NCBI RefSeq assembly: GCF_001182745.1
Contig: NZ_LN868938.1
Location: 186,001 to 250,000 of the forward strand
Length of the DNA: 64,000 bases
Origin: Nocardia farcinica
GTDB taxonomy: Bacteria; Actinomycetota; Actinomycetes; Mycobacteriales; Mycobacteriaceae
Direction of reading: 5' to 3'
Part shown: one piece after another, positions 24,178 to 32,868 of the stretch
Numbering within the stretch: position 1 is the stretch's first letter
Layout of the letters: every line of letters begins with the position of its first letter
Translations under genes and position numbers: made by a program
The notes under the pieces: model-generated
What the model was told of the DNA's origin: nothing
Seen by the model: only the letters and a program-made list of their open reading frames with translations
The model's database searches: none

Positions 24178-24367
24178 TGTCCGTACCGAGACGCGTGTCG
24201 CGGCCCTGCAGATCCCCGTCGAACTGCTGCGTGGGCTGGACGTCCTCGACCGCGAGATTCGAGGCGGGAAGTTCGCGGCGGCACGCGAATCCGTGCGAAT
24301 GCTGCGCGATCTGGTGCATGTCCAGGAGCGCGCGATCAGGAAGCTGCTGAGCGAGGCGACCCGATGA
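24170..24367 (+). CDS. Small helical protein, 65 aa
   Basis: GTG start overlapping the previous stop; VPDVRTETRVAALQIPVELL and ARESVRMLRDLVHVQERAIRKLL are two amphipathic helices. Overlaps the next gene by ATGA. Function unknown. Confidence 0.65.
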   Translation: MPDVRTETRVAALQIPVELLRGLDVLDREIRGGKFAAARESVRMLRDLVHVQERAIRKLLSEATR

Positions 24368-24576
24368 GCGCGGGTCAGCTGTCGCTGTTCACGGTGCCCG
24401 GCGAGGTCACCGTGGACCTCGCGCCAGACGGTGAGCGCTGGATGGTGCAGATCCCTGGTTGGTCGGTGATGTTTCTCGGTCGTCGCATCTGGCCGACCGA
24501 GCGCGCTGTCCGCGCGGAGGTGGGGAAGCTCATCGCCTACAGGGAGGCGCTGCGCGGTGAGGACAGGCGGCGGTGA
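24364..24576 (+). CDS. Small protein, 70 aa
   Basis: MSAGQLSLFTVPGEVTVDLAPDGERWMVQIPGWSV... then RIWPTERAVRAEVGKLIAYREAL: a beta hairpin region followed by a helix. Overlaps both neighbours by ATGA-type junctions. Function unknown. Confidence 0.65.
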   Translation: MSAGQLSLFTVPGEVTVDLAPDGERWMVQIPGWSVMFLGRRIWPTERAVRAEVGKLIAYREALRGEDRRR

Positions 24577-25049
24577 GCGGCGTCCGGTACCCGTTCACCC
24601 CGGCCGAGTTGGCGTTGCTGCGGTGGCGCGTCGATGACATCGGGCCTTTCCTCGCTGAAGGGGAGTACGCGGTGGAGGGCTGGCGGCGCAGCGAAGGCTG
24701 TGGCGGTGGCCACGGCTTCCACTACGAGCACACCAAGACCGCGCTGGTCGGTCGCCGGTGTGAGTGGCTGGAAGACGCCTGGTACCCGGACGGGCGGGTG
24801 CGGCGGTGGCGGGACGGTCGAGTCCTGTGGGAGGCCCGCATCACCTACAAGCGGCTGCTGGCGTGGCGGGAGTCGTTGCCGTTCCCGGTGATCCACGCCG
24901 CCCGCGTGTGGTGGCGGACCGCGCCGGTGTGGACCCGCGACCTGCCCCGCCTGAAAGCGCTCACGCTGCAACAGCTGGACGCGCTCGAACCCCCGCCCAC
25001 CGCGCCAGCTGATCTGCTCGACCTACTGGAGGCCGCTGATGTCCGTTGA
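24573..25049 (+). CDS. Hypothetical phage protein, 158 aa
   Basis: MSGVRYPFTPAELALLRWRVDD; aromatic- and Arg-rich, with HGFHYEHTKTALVGRRCEWLEDAWYPDGRV and a C-terminal helix (LTLQQLDALEPPPTAPADLLDLLEAAD). GTG or ATG-type overlap with neighbours. No recognised motif. Confidence 0.65.
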   Translation: MSGVRYPFTPAELALLRWRVDDIGPFLAEGEYAVEGWRRSEGCGGGHGFHYEHTKTALVGRRCEWLEDAWYPDGRVRRWRDGRVLWEARITYKRLLAWRESLPFPVIHAARVWWRTAPVWTRDLPRLKALTLQQLDALEPPPTAPADLLDLLEAADVR

Positions 25050-25287
25050 TCGCCGACACCCGCCGAAAGATGCTCGCGCGGCGAAGAGCGCGCGAGCGCT
25101 TGCCCGCTATCTCGGTCTCCAGCCCAGGAACCCGCGATTCGACGTGTGCGACTGCGGCCACTACCGCGGCGAGCACGAGCGGGGCGGCCGGGGGCGTTGC
25201 CGCGAAGACGACTCGTACGGGGTTCGCTGCGCGTGCCCGTCGTACGAGCCGTGGATCGACCCCGACAATGAGGAGGGCGGGTGGTGA
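25039..25287 (+). CDS. Cys/His-rich small protein, 82 aa
   Basis: MSVDRRHPPKDARAAKSARAL, then CDCGHYRGEHERGGRGRCREDD...CACPSYEPW: a clear C-x-C-x-H...C...C-x-C metal-site pattern that recurs in small actinophage zinc-binding proteins. Probably a zinc ribbon; partner unknown. Confidence 0.7.
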   Translation: MSVDRRHPPKDARAAKSARALARYLGLQPRNPRFDVCDCGHYRGEHERGGRGRCREDDSYGVRCACPSYEPWIDPDNEEGGW

Positions 25288-25658
25288 TCGAGCATCCGCC
25301 CGCGGTGTGCTGTGCGTTCTTCCTGCGCGTCCCGGTCGAAGAGGTGCCGGGCCGGTACCGCTACATCCGCCTGCACGTCGAGAGCTGGCGGGAGGACGGC
25401 TATCTGGAGACACCGCACCCGCCCGCGGTCGGGGACCGGATCGCCCTCACCGATCAGCTCGCGGGCATTGACGGCGTGTTCGTCGTGCTACGCCGGGAGT
25501 GGTTCCACACCGCCTACGAATCCCCGATGTGGCCTGCGGGGACGGGTGCGCCTAAGCGGGGGCCGCTGCTGGAGATCGTGGTGGAGGCCGCGACCAGCGA
25601 GCTGCTGGCCGACGAACTCAACTGGGCAGACGAGGCGGAGGATCACACGCAGGTGTAG
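25281..25658 (+). CDS. Hypothetical protein closing the plus-strand operon, 125 aa
   Basis: GTG start (VIEHPPAVCCAFFLRVPVEE). Mixed alpha/beta composition (GIDGVFVVLRREWFHTAYES) with an acidic end. Followed directly by a strong hairpin terminator, marking the operon end. Function unknown. Confidence 0.65.
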   Translation: MVIEHPPAVCCAFFLRVPVEEVPGRYRYIRLHVESWREDGYLETPHPPAVGDRIALTDQLAGIDGVFVVLRREWFHTAYESPMWPAGTGAPKRGPLLEIVVEAATSELLADELNWADEAEDHTQV

Positions 25659-25664
25659 CCGTGC

Positions 25665-25702
25665 GACTGCGGCCACCGCCAGCGAATGGGGTGGCCGCAG
25701 TC
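25665..25702. terminator. Bidirectional terminator closing the plus-strand operon
   Basis: GACTGCGGCCACC (25665-25677) and GGTGGCCGCAGTC (25690-25702) form a perfect 13-bp stem between converging genes (stops at 25658 and 25711). Confidence 0.85.
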
Positions 25703-25710
25703 GTTACGGG

Positions 25711-25941
25711 TCAGACGAACATCGCGGTGCGTTCCTCGGCCGGGGTGATCTTCTCCAGCGCGACCGGGATGCTCAAGGACAACAACAACGCAAGCCCGGT
25801 GCCGTTCGCCAGCGTGGCAGTGACCAGGCGGGGCCGCGAGTCTTCCATGAACCGTGCCAGCTCGCCCTCAAGCGCGAGACCGCCCACGCCATCGAGCAGG
25901 AATTTCGTTCCGCCGTAGTGCAGCCAGTAACTCGTTTCCAC
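25711..25941 (-). CDS. Small membrane-associated protein, 76 aa
   Basis: GTG start (VETSYWLHYGGTKFLLDGVGG) with GAGGAGGAACACGG upstream. A hydrophobic segment (NGTGLALLLSLSIPVALEKI, about residues 46-65) may insert in the membrane; it ends ITPAEERTAMFV. Its position after the protease gene is isolated by terminators on both sides. Function unknown. Confidence 0.65.
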   Translation of the reverse strand: METSYWLHYGGTKFLLDGVGGLALEGELARFMEDSRPRLVTATLANGTGLALLLSLSIPVALEKITPAEERTAMFV

Positions 25942-26061
25942 CCGTGTTCCTCCTCTGATAGGCCCCGACCGAGCGCGATCCTATCCGCGAGCGCCGACAC
26001 GCCTGGTGGAAGCGTTGAGCGGGCGGGGGACACGCTGAGTGTCTAGTCCCCTCAACGAGTT

Positions 26062-26093
26062 CGGCCCCACCAGCGTGTCTGCTGGTGGGGCCG
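26062..26093 (-). terminator. Terminator after the head gene run
   Basis: CGGCCCCACCAGC (26062-26074) and GCTGGTGGGGCCG (26081-26093): 13-bp perfect stem with a six-base loop, right after the leftward gene ending at 26102. Confidence 0.85.
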
Positions 26094-26101
26094 CGCCTGT
26101 G

Positions 26102-26275
26102 TCACTGGGCGGTCTTCACCTCGGTGATGGTGCCGCCGCCCTTCTCCTGCAACTTGATCCTCGCCTCCGTCACCGTCAGGAACGGACCGATCTTCTCCCC
26201 GGTGACCGTGGTGACCAGATAGCCGGCCACCTTCCTCACCGAGGATCGTGCGCCGCCGCCGCAGCAACTTCCCAT
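26102..26275 (-). CDS. Small protein, 57 aa
   Basis: MGSCCGGGARSSVRKVAGYL; the ATG shares one base with the stop of the protease gene, so the genes are coupled. Residues 18-57 (GYLVTTVTGEKIGPFLTVTEARIKL) look like the small DUF7196-type proteins found beside actinophage capsid genes. Function unknown. Confidence 0.7.
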   Translation of the reverse strand: MGSCCGGGARSSVRKVAGYLVTTVTGEKIGPFLTVTEARIKLQEKGGGTITEVKTAQ

Positions 26276-28323
26276 CAGATGACCGCCTTCCGTCGTGCGT
26301 GCTGTTCCCGGATCACGTCGGCGAGGATCCGCCGCCGCCTGCTCGCCGATGCCACCAGTTCCCGCGCGGTACGGGCGCGGTCGAGCGCCGCCTGTCGTTC
26401 GGCGTAGGCGGCGACCGCGCGCTGAGCCACGTCATCCAGGACCGCGGAATCCACGACCGGGCGGGATTGGCGGGGGGAGAACGACGCCACCAACGCCAGA
26501 TCCCCGTCCCGGTCCCTGCGGCGGGACAAGATCGGGAAACCGGGTGTGTTCACGGCGTGGGCGGCAATCAGCTCGGGCCGCCCGCCGACGCGTTCCCAAT
26601 GCCCGGAATGCGGGGCGCCCAGGGCTTGGCGGACCATGTCCTCGCTGGCGTGCGGGTTGACCGCGCCCGACACCCAGATACCGATGTCGTTCTCACCGGC
26701 GCGGACGAAAGCCCACGCTGTCGCCACGTTGTCGTAGTGGTCGAGAGCGGCGCGCATCCCGTTGCCGGCGGGGGCGTGGCCACCGCCCACGGTGAGGCGG
26801 CCGACGCGCAGGATCTCGCCGTTGTCGAGGTAGACGTGGGACTGGTGGAACTCTGCGTAGCCGGAGTGCGACCGGTAGGGGGTGACGGTCCGGTTGCGGT
26901 AGCCCATGTGCTGGGTGTCCCAGGTGGCGAGGTAGCCGACCACGCGGCCCTCGCTGGTGAGGTGGATCGGGGTGGGTTCGTCCAGTCCGGGATCGGTGAA
27001 CCAGTCGGCGGGGAACGTGTCGGGCTTGACCGTCATGCCGGCGGTGAGGGCGGGCATAGTGGTGTCGTCGGTGGTGTCGCCCAAGATCATGTGCGCGTCC
27101 CGGAACTCGGGCACGCTGACGAGGGTCGCGGCGACGACCTCGGCGACGTCGATGCGCATCACCACCTGCGCGCCGTCCATCATCATCTGCTCGGCGGTCT
27201 CGGGAGTGACGGGATTGCCGGAGGGGTCGGACAGCACCTCGGCGCGGGCGACCAGTTCGACAGACGGGCGGGTCACACCGGCCTCGATCTGCTGGATCGC
27301 CTCATCGGCTTCCGGGCTGTCGAGCATCCTGCCGGTGCCCCACACCGCGCCGTCGCGTTCCTCGATGGTCTCAAGGACACCGACCGTGTACGCGCCATCA
27401 TGGCCCGGGTCGGCGGTCTTCTGCCATTTGAGGGCGAGGGGCAGCGCGCTGTCCACGAGCTGCACGTTGTTGGCGAGCATCCAGCCTTGGGAGCGGCCGG
27501 GCACGCCGGTGGGGATGATCATGGCCTCGAATCTGCGTGCCATTGTGGTGCCTCCTGCGGGTGGTGATGCTGACGCTACTCGAGCCGGTGCCTGCACCTG
27601 CGCGGGGACGATGGTGACGATGCACCGGCAGCCCATCACCTCATCGGGTGGGCCGGACGGGTCGCCGGGCCGGTCGAGACTCGCTGTCCCGACCTCGAAC
27701 CTCGCGGAGAGCGGGACGCGTTGCCGGTCGGCGGCGCGATGGGTGGGGCGGGTGCGGTCGTCATGCAGGCACCACCACACCTTGTCGAACTGGGCGCCGG
27801 TCTCCCGGGACTCGATGGCCGCCAACTCGATCCGGGACGCGTTGAACACCGCCACCGCCTCATGCCGGCCCAACTCGTCCGCGGCAGCGCCCCATTCGGT
27901 CGGGGACAGCACGCGGGCGACAGCCTCCCGAGCGCCGGTGACCGTGGCGGCGTTGCGGATGGCGGTGCGGACACGGCCGAGCGCACGCCCCGGCACGGCG
28001 GCCATCCGCTGCCGCACCCCCGTCAGGTAGCGGTCCCGCCAGGCGTTCGCCTTCTCCCGCGCCCCACCCAGCAGCCGGTCCACCAGGCCCGCGAATCCGG
28101 CCATGAACCGGGTTTCCAAGATCCTGTCCCAGACGGTGGCGGCGGTGCGGGTGATCGCGTCCGCGTCCGGCGGTACCGGGCCCGGATCGCTGGCGGCGGC
28201 GGTGAACACCGGCAGGACCGCATCGAGGGCGACGGGCAGCCACTCAGCCAACGCGGCCGTGGTGAGCGCGGCCACCTCCTGCTCCAGAGTCAGGACCGCG
28301 AGGAAGTCAGCGCGCGTGCTCAT
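26275..28323 (-). CDS. MuF-like head morphogenesis protein fused to prohead protease, 682 aa
   Basis: ATG (MSTRADFLAVLTLEQEV) overlaps the portal stop. Residues about 1-250 are MuF-like; the diagnostic CLHDDRTRPTHRAADRQRV segment lies near residue 210. From about residue 280 (RRFEAMIIPTGVPGRSQGW) a prohead-protease-type beta-barrel domain follows, expected to trim the capsid scaffold. The last 200 residues contain a further domain (APAGNGMRAALDHYDNVATAWAFV, typical of protease-linked regions) and a helical C-terminus. Fusion of both roles is common in actinophages. Confidence 0.8.
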   Translation of the reverse strand: MSTRADFLAVLTLEQEVAALTTAALAEWLPVALDAVLPVFTAAASDPGPVPPDADAITRTAATVWDRILETRFMAGFAGLVDRLLGGAREKANAWRDRYLTGVRQRMAAVPGRALGRVRTAIRNAATVTGAREAVARVLSPTEWGAAADELGRHEAVAVFNASRIELAAIESRETGAQFDKVWWCLHDDRTRPTHRAADRQRVPLSARFEVGTASLDRPGDPSGPPDEVMGCRCIVTIVPAQVQAPARVASASPPAGGTTMARRFEAMIIPTGVPGRSQGWMLANNVQLVDSALPLALKWQKTADPGHDGAYTVGVLETIEERDGAVWGTGRMLDSPEADEAIQQIEAGVTRPSVELVARAEVLSDPSGNPVTPETAEQMMMDGAQVVMRIDVAEVVAATLVSVPEFRDAHMILGDTTDDTTMPALTAGMTVKPDTFPADWFTDPGLDEPTPIHLTSEGRVVGYLATWDTQHMGYRNRTVTPYRSHSGYAEFHQSHVYLDNGEILRVGRLTVGGGHAPAGNGMRAALDHYDNVATAWAFVRAGENDIGIWVSGAVNPHASEDMVRQALGAPHSGHWERVGGRPELIAAHAVNTPGFPILSRRRDRDGDLALVASFSPRQSRPVVDSAVLDDVAQRAVAAYAERQAALDRARTARELVASASRRRRILADVIREQHARRKAVI

Positions 28324-30146
28324 GTGAGCACCTGCCGCACCACAGCGACCGGCACCACCGGCCTCGACTGCGACGTCAGCGCCGCGCGGGATATCTCGGT
28401 GACGGCGGCGGCCAGGCGGGCACGATTGATGCCGAGCTGCACGCACAGCTCCTCGTCCAGCACCTCATCCCAGCCGGTGATGAGACGGTCGATATCGGCT
28501 GCCGCGCACCGCAAATGCAAGTGCGTGTCTCGGGCGGGGACATCACGCAGGCGTCCCTGATCCTGGCGTGTGCGCCTGCGTTTGCCGGCCAGCCGCAACG
28601 CTTCGTTGACCGACATGCGCACAACCGTGGCTGCCGCGGCCTCGCGGGTGTCGGGTTGGCGGCTGGTGTCGATCGCGGGTGGTTCGGGTGGCGGCCCCGA
28701 TGTAGGCGGGGCGGGTGCGAGTTCGGGCAGGTCGGAGAGTGCGGGGACGAGCGTGCGGAGGACGGGGGCGAGGGTGGGCAGCAGTTCGGGCTTGCGGCGG
28801 ATGGTGTCGGTGGCCCAGTCGCGCCAGCCGTCGCGGGTGGACAGGTCGTAGCCGTCGGTGTCTTGGGACAGGCCGAGCTGCTGGAGGTAGGTGGTGGGGC
28901 GGGCGACGCCGTCCATGAATGCTTGCCGGGTCTTCTCCACGCCATCGGGTTCGGCGTCGACGTCGCTGGTGTCGTACCAGACGACGACGTCGCTGCCGGG
29001 CGGGAGGAGGGGGCGCAGGAGTTGGGTGGTGAAGGCGTCGCAGATGACTTCCATTTCGGGGGCTGCGTGCCAGCGCACGCCTTCCTCCTCGACACCGGCC
29101 AGCGACCAGTGGTTGAGGTCGGCGAGTCCGAGCAGTACCTCGGGTGGCATGTCCAAGGTCATCGCGAGGCGGCGGACGGCTTTCTCGAGCGCGGCCAGTG
29201 CCTTCTCCGACACTTCGCTGTCGAACTTGATGTGGCGGATCTTGTCGACGTACTCGCCTGCCACGGTGATGATGATCGGCACCAGCGCCTCCGCGGAGGA
29301 CGGGTCTTCGATCGCCTTGCTCATGGCGGCCTGCAGGGCTTGGCGTAGCTCTCCGGCGGAGACGAATCGGCCCGCGGCCGGTGGTGGGGGCGGCAGGTTG
29401 GGGGCGTCGGGTGATTCGCCGCGTGGGGGTTCGGTGGTGGGCATGGAGATTTCGCGGGGCAGCACGAGCACGCCGTTGCCGGCCTGCCGGGATTTGCCTG
29501 CCGCCTCCACGTTCTGGGTCATGCGGACGATCTGCCGCAGGATCGGCAGGGCGGCCTTGACCGGGGACCAGGGCAGCACGGAGCGGCGGGGGTCGCGTCG
29601 CCAGATCCTCGACAGGGTGTCGGTGTCGGGCTGGACCTCGTACTTGGTGCCGTCCTCGAGCTCGAGTTCGACCTTGTCGCCGCGGGTCTTCACCTCGTCG
29701 CGGGACAGGATGTGCCACTGTTCTTCGCCGCCGGGGTAGATGATCGCCAGCCATGCCTCCCCGGGGATCATCATCAGCGGGGCCAGCCGGGACAGCAGCT
29801 GTGATTGGCCGGTGGCGCCGCCGGCGATGGCGCGGACGATCTGCTTGGCGAGTTCGTTGTCCGTGCTGCCGGTTGGTTTGCCGGTCTCGGGGTCGAGGTC
29901 GGAGGCGACGAGCCGGAAGCGGGACAGCAGCGCGGTTTTCCACAGCAGCGCAAAAGACAGTTCGCCGACCAGGTCGAGCATGTCCCACGCTTCGGCCTGC
30001 CAGTCCCCGCGCGCCCCGTTGGCGGGTTTGGTGATCTTGCCCCACCGGTCGGGCGGTACGGGGGCGGCGGCGGCCGACAGCGCGGGAAGGGCCGGCGCCT
30101 CCGTGTCGGTGGTGCCGGTCTTTCGTTTACGCCAGATGATCGCCAT
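28320..30146 (-). CDS. Portal protein, 608 aa
   Basis: ATG MAIIWRKRKTGTTD. Contains the portal-type stem and wing pattern (LLSRFRLVASDLD; IPGEAWLAIIYPGGEEQWHILSRDEV; EALVPIIITVAGEYVDKIRHIKF; LDMPPEVLLGLADLNHWSL). The last 100 residues are Arg-rich and may contact the MuF domain. Forms the dodecameric DNA channel at the head vertex. Follows the terminase direction of transcription, as usual, although many small genes intervene. Confidence 0.88.
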   Translation of the reverse strand: MAIIWRKRKTGTTDTEAPALPALSAAAAPVPPDRWGKITKPANGARGDWQAEAWDMLDLVGELSFALLWKTALLSRFRLVASDLDPETGKPTGSTDNELAKQIVRAIAGGATGQSQLLSRLAPLMMIPGEAWLAIIYPGGEEQWHILSRDEVKTRGDKVELELEDGTKYEVQPDTDTLSRIWRRDPRRSVLPWSPVKAALPILRQIVRMTQNVEAAGKSRQAGNGVLVLPREISMPTTEPPRGESPDAPNLPPPPPAAGRFVSAGELRQALQAAMSKAIEDPSSAEALVPIIITVAGEYVDKIRHIKFDSEVSEKALAALEKAVRRLAMTLDMPPEVLLGLADLNHWSLAGVEEEGVRWHAAPEMEVICDAFTTQLLRPLLPPGSDVVVWYDTSDVDAEPDGVEKTRQAFMDGVARPTTYLQQLGLSQDTDGYDLSTRDGWRDWATDTIRRKPELLPTLAPVLRTLVPALSDLPELAPAPPTSGPPPEPPAIDTSRQPDTREAAAATVVRMSVNEALRLAGKRRRTRQDQGRLRDVPARDTHLHLRCAAADIDRLITGWDEVLDEELCVQLGINRARLAAAVTEISRAALTSQSRPVVPVAVVRQVLT

Positions 30147-30188
30147 CGCGCGGCACCGTAGAGGCCGGGGGTGCAGCGCGGCGGCGGG

Positions 30189-30353
30189 TTATCGGGGGTG
30201 CTGTTCCCGGTGGATGCGGTCGCGGATTTCGTAGGCGGTGGGGCCTCGGCCGGTGCGGTGCGTCCGGTATCCGGCCACGCCGATCCAGGCTAGGGCGAGT
30301 GCGGACAGCACGGTGATGACGGCGAGCCCGGCCGCGAACACGTGGGCGGTCAC
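30189..30353 (-). CDS. Small single-pass membrane protein, 54 aa
   Basis: GTG start overlapping the upstream stop by GTGA. Residues 3-30 (AHVFAAGLAVITVLSALALAWIGVAGY) form one membrane helix, followed by a basic cytoplasmic-type tail ending RIHREQHPR. Function unknown. Confidence 0.65.
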   Translation of the reverse strand: MTAHVFAAGLAVITVLSALALAWIGVAGYRTHRTGRGPTAYEIRDRIHREQHPR

Positions 30354-30679
30354 CAGGTGCGCACCGCGTCCGGCAGGGGCCAGCGGTGCCGGTGCGGCCA
30401 CGCTTGTTCGGGGCGGGCGATGACCATTTCGGCCTGCTCGGTGATCGCGCGGCGGTGCGACCAAATGTGTTCGGCGGTGGGCGCGATCACCACCTGTGCG
30501 TGGACGGTGTGCATGCGTTCGAGCAGCACCAGCAGCGGCATGAACTCCTTGAGTTCGGCGATGTAGATTTCGGCGAGGTCGAGGCCGCGGCGCTGCGCGC
30601 ACGCCTCGATCAGTGCCCGCAGCTGGTCGGTGTCGCGTCCAGCGTGCTCCTGGCGGATATATCCGATAGCGGTCGTCAA
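30350..30679 (-). CDS. Resolvase-N-like protein lacking catalytic serine, 109 aa
   Basis: TTG start with GGAGGGG eight bases upstream. MTTAIGYIRQEHAGRDTDQLRALIEACAQRRGLDLAEIYI has the YxR...D..Q...L...A...G start pattern of serine recombinase N-domains, but no catalytic serine is visible. Similar short recombinase-like proteins are widespread in actinobacteria and their phages; probably non-catalytic. Coupled to the 54-aa membrane protein. Confidence 0.6.
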   Translation of the reverse strand: MTTAIGYIRQEHAGRDTDQLRALIEACAQRRGLDLAEIYIAELKEFMPLLVLLERMHTVHAQVVIAPTAEHIWSHRRAITEQAEMVIARPEQAWPHRHRWPLPDAVRTW

Positions 30680-30864
30680 CGTGGTTCCCCTCCGTATCGT
30701 GTGGTTGGTGGGCGCCCGACGCCGAGGGCCTCCCCTGTGGGTTGGTCGCTGGAATGCTGGCGGGGGTGGCGCGCCCCGGCGTCGGGGCTGTCGGGGACGT
30801 TACGGCTGGATGAAAGGCCGAATGTACGAAGAATGTTCGATGGTTTTCGGGGTAGGTTGTGGGC

Positions 30865-32061
30865 GTGACTCGCAATGCCGGGAAGGTTGACCCAGCACAG
30901 AACCATGTCGGCGCGGCCATCGCGAAGTATCGGCGGATGCGGGGGTTGACGCAGCACCAGCTGGCGGCTGCCGCGCACGTGTCGCGGTCGATGCTGGCGC
31001 AGGTGGAGACCGGTAAGGCGCAGGCGTCGACGGTGTGGATCGGGTCGATCGCGAACGCGTTGCGCGTGGATTCCTCGCGCCTGTACGGGACCGGCAGCGA
31101 ACCCGAGCAGCTGGTGGATGTGCTGCCGGTGTTGCGCCGGTCGCTGGCCGCGGTCGACCTGATGGACGATATCGAGCCGGCCCCGCTCGAGCAGCTTCAG
31201 GTGATGGTCGCCGAGGTGTCGGCGTGGCGGCGTGACGCCAAGTACAGCAAGATCACCGCGGTGCTGCCGGACCTGGTGGATCAGCTGCTGGTGTCCGGGC
31301 GTGAGGCGGGCCGTCCGGCGTACACGCTGCTGGTGGACGCCTACCGGGCGGCGAACACCGTCGCGCACAAGCTCGGATACTCCGATCTGTCGATGACGGC
31401 GACCGAGCGGATGGTGTGGGCGGCGCAGCAGTCCGGTGACCCGCTGCTGCTGTCCACCGTCCACTACGTGCAGGCGGCGACGCTGTCGCGGATCGGCGCC
31501 GACCGGAAAGCCCTTCGGCTGCTGGCGCGTTCGATGTCGGACATCGAGCCGCTGGCCGACGAAGACGCTACCGCGGGCGCGGTGTATTCGATCCTGCACA
31601 TGCGGGCCGGGACGATCGCGGCGGCGGCCGGGGAAGGCGACACCGCGCGCTCGCACCTGGCCGAGGCTGAGCAGCTGGCCCGCCACATCGGCGACCGCGT
31701 CGTCTACAACACCCCGGTGGGGCCGACGAACGTGAAGCTGTATCAGGTGTGCGCGGAGGCTGATCTGGGGGAGCCGGGCCGCGCGATCGAGATAGCGAAG
31801 ACCACGCGGATGCCGAGCGGTTTCCCGGCCGAGCGCAGGTCGTATTTCTGGGTGGACACCGCGCGCGCGTTCCTGGCGGCGGGCCAGCTGGACGCGGCGA
31901 TGGCGGCGTTGCAGGAGTCGCGGTTGGCCTCGGCGGAGCACTTCCGGTCCTCGCGTGCGGTGCGGTCCACCATCGAGACGCTGGCGACGCAGCAGCGGCG
32001 ACCCAGTGAGACGCTGCGGAGTCTCGCGCACGCCGCCGGCCTGGACGCGCTGCTGGTCTAG
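30865..32061 (+). CDS. XRE-family regulator with TPR-like C-terminus, 398 aa
   Basis: GTG start at VTRNAGKVDPAQNHVG; a GTG two codons upstream is the alternative. TAGGTT lies 6 bases before this GTG, which would give a leaderless mRNA. Residues about 15-70 are an XRE helix-turn-helix (YRRMRGLTQHQLAAAAHVSRSMLAQVETG); the remaining 320 residues are helical repeats (TPR-like), as in Streptomyces-type regulators sensing small ligands or peptides. Lies against the head genes; probably expressed in the lysogen. Confidence 0.85.
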   Translation: MTRNAGKVDPAQNHVGAAIAKYRRMRGLTQHQLAAAAHVSRSMLAQVETGKAQASTVWIGSIANALRVDSSRLYGTGSEPEQLVDVLPVLRRSLAAVDLMDDIEPAPLEQLQVMVAEVSAWRRDAKYSKITAVLPDLVDQLLVSGREAGRPAYTLLVDAYRAANTVAHKLGYSDLSMTATERMVWAAQQSGDPLLLSTVHYVQAATLSRIGADRKALRLLARSMSDIEPLADEDATAGAVYSILHMRAGTIAAAAGEGDTARSHLAEAEQLARHIGDRVVYNTPVGPTNVKLYQVCAEADLGEPGRAIEIAKTTRMPSGFPAERRSYFWVDTARAFLAAGQLDAAMAALQESRLASAEHFRSSRAVRSTIETLATQQRRPSETLRSLAHAAGLDALLV

Positions 32062-32213
32062 GGGCTGATGTCCCGCATCACCGAGCGCAGCACCTCGGCC
32101 AGTTCGTGGAGGCGTTTCGCGGGAATGTAGGTGCCCCGTAGAGAGGTTCGGTCCAGCTCGGCGGCGACCGCCTCGAGGCGTTGGGTCGGTGTCGGGGGCG
32201 CGGGTGCCGTCAT
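32058..32213 (-). CDS. Small protein converging on the XRE-TPR gene, 51 aa
   Basis: MTAPAPPTPTQRLEAVAAEL to AEVLRSVMRDISP; its TAG overlaps the TAG of the opposing regulator gene by two bases. Helical, basic. Accepted because the frame is open with a sensible start and tail-to-tail packing; function unknown. Confidence 0.55.
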   Translation of the reverse strand: MTAPAPPTPTQRLEAVAAELDRTSLRGTYIPAKRLHELAEVLRSVMRDISP

Positions 32214-32250
32214 GGCTGGTGCCTACCACATGCCACCGACAAGCGGTGTT

Positions 32251-32283
32251 GCCCCCGCGCCCCATCCCCCCAGGGCGCGGGGG
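32251..32283 (-). terminator. Terminator after the membrane protein gene
   Basis: GCCCCCGCGCCC (32251-32262) and GGGCGCGGGGG (32273-32283) form a GC-rich stem of about 11 bp immediately after the stop at 32292 (leftward). Confidence 0.75.
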
Positions 32284-32291
32284 TTGCGGGG

Positions 32292-32795
32292 TTAGCGGGG
32301 CAGGTGCTTGGACTTGGACGGGTCGGGATCGGGCACGTCGTCGTGGTGGTCATCCCCACCGCCACCCTCGCAGAGCGGGCACCACGAGCGAGCGTGCCAT
32401 TGCGTCGCCCCGAGTTCGAGCCCGACCACGACCGCCAACGCGAACGACACCGGGATGAGCGGGCCGCTGCCGGCGATGATGTTCCACACCAGCGTGAGGA
32501 CGAGGCACACGAACGCCAGCGGGAACAGCACTGCGAGCACGGCGCACCAGCGGTGATAGCGGCGTCCCGCGTCTCGGCTGTGCTGGGTGGGGCCCTCGAG
32601 CGGGTACCGGTCGAAGCACGTGCCGTGGCAGCGCTGCCGCGACAGGTGGCCCAGTGCCAGCGCGATGATGGGGAGGGTGCCGAGGTTGACCAGGGTGACC
32701 CACCCTGATCCGAACAGGGGCGTCACCACGTACAGGACGGCGCTGAGCAGGAACAGGGCGGGCAGTGCCCGGTAGGCGAGACAGGAGATGGACAA
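32292..32795 (-). CDS. Membrane protein, about 4 helices, 167 aa
   Basis: TTG start (LSISCLAYRALPALFLL) with GGAGG eight bases upstream, preferred over a longer frame that would overlap the neighbouring gene. Hydrophobic segments near residues 10-28, 34-50, 83-103 and 110-128; the C-terminus has Cys and His/Asp clusters (WCPLCEGGGGDDHHDD). Unknown function; could be an exclusion or metal-handling membrane protein. Confidence 0.65.
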   Translation of the reverse strand: MSISCLAYRALPALFLLSAVLYVVTPLFGSGWVTLVNLGTLPIIALALGHLSRQRCHGTCFDRYPLEGPTQHSRDAGRRYHRWCAVLAVLFPLAFVCLVLTLVWNIIAGSGPLIPVSFALAVVVGLELGATQWHARSWCPLCEGGGGDDHHDDVPDPDPSKSKHLPR

Positions 32796-32868
32796 GGCGG
32801 GGGCCTCCTCGCGGTAGCGGATGAAAAGGGGGGAAGCGCCCCGCCAGGGTGTGGCGGGGCGCTCGGCG

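Noticed and set aside
30676..32265. 529-codon minus-strand frame opposite the XRE-TPR gene
   Set aside because: Antisense shadow; the plus frame has a clear HTH and helical repeats.
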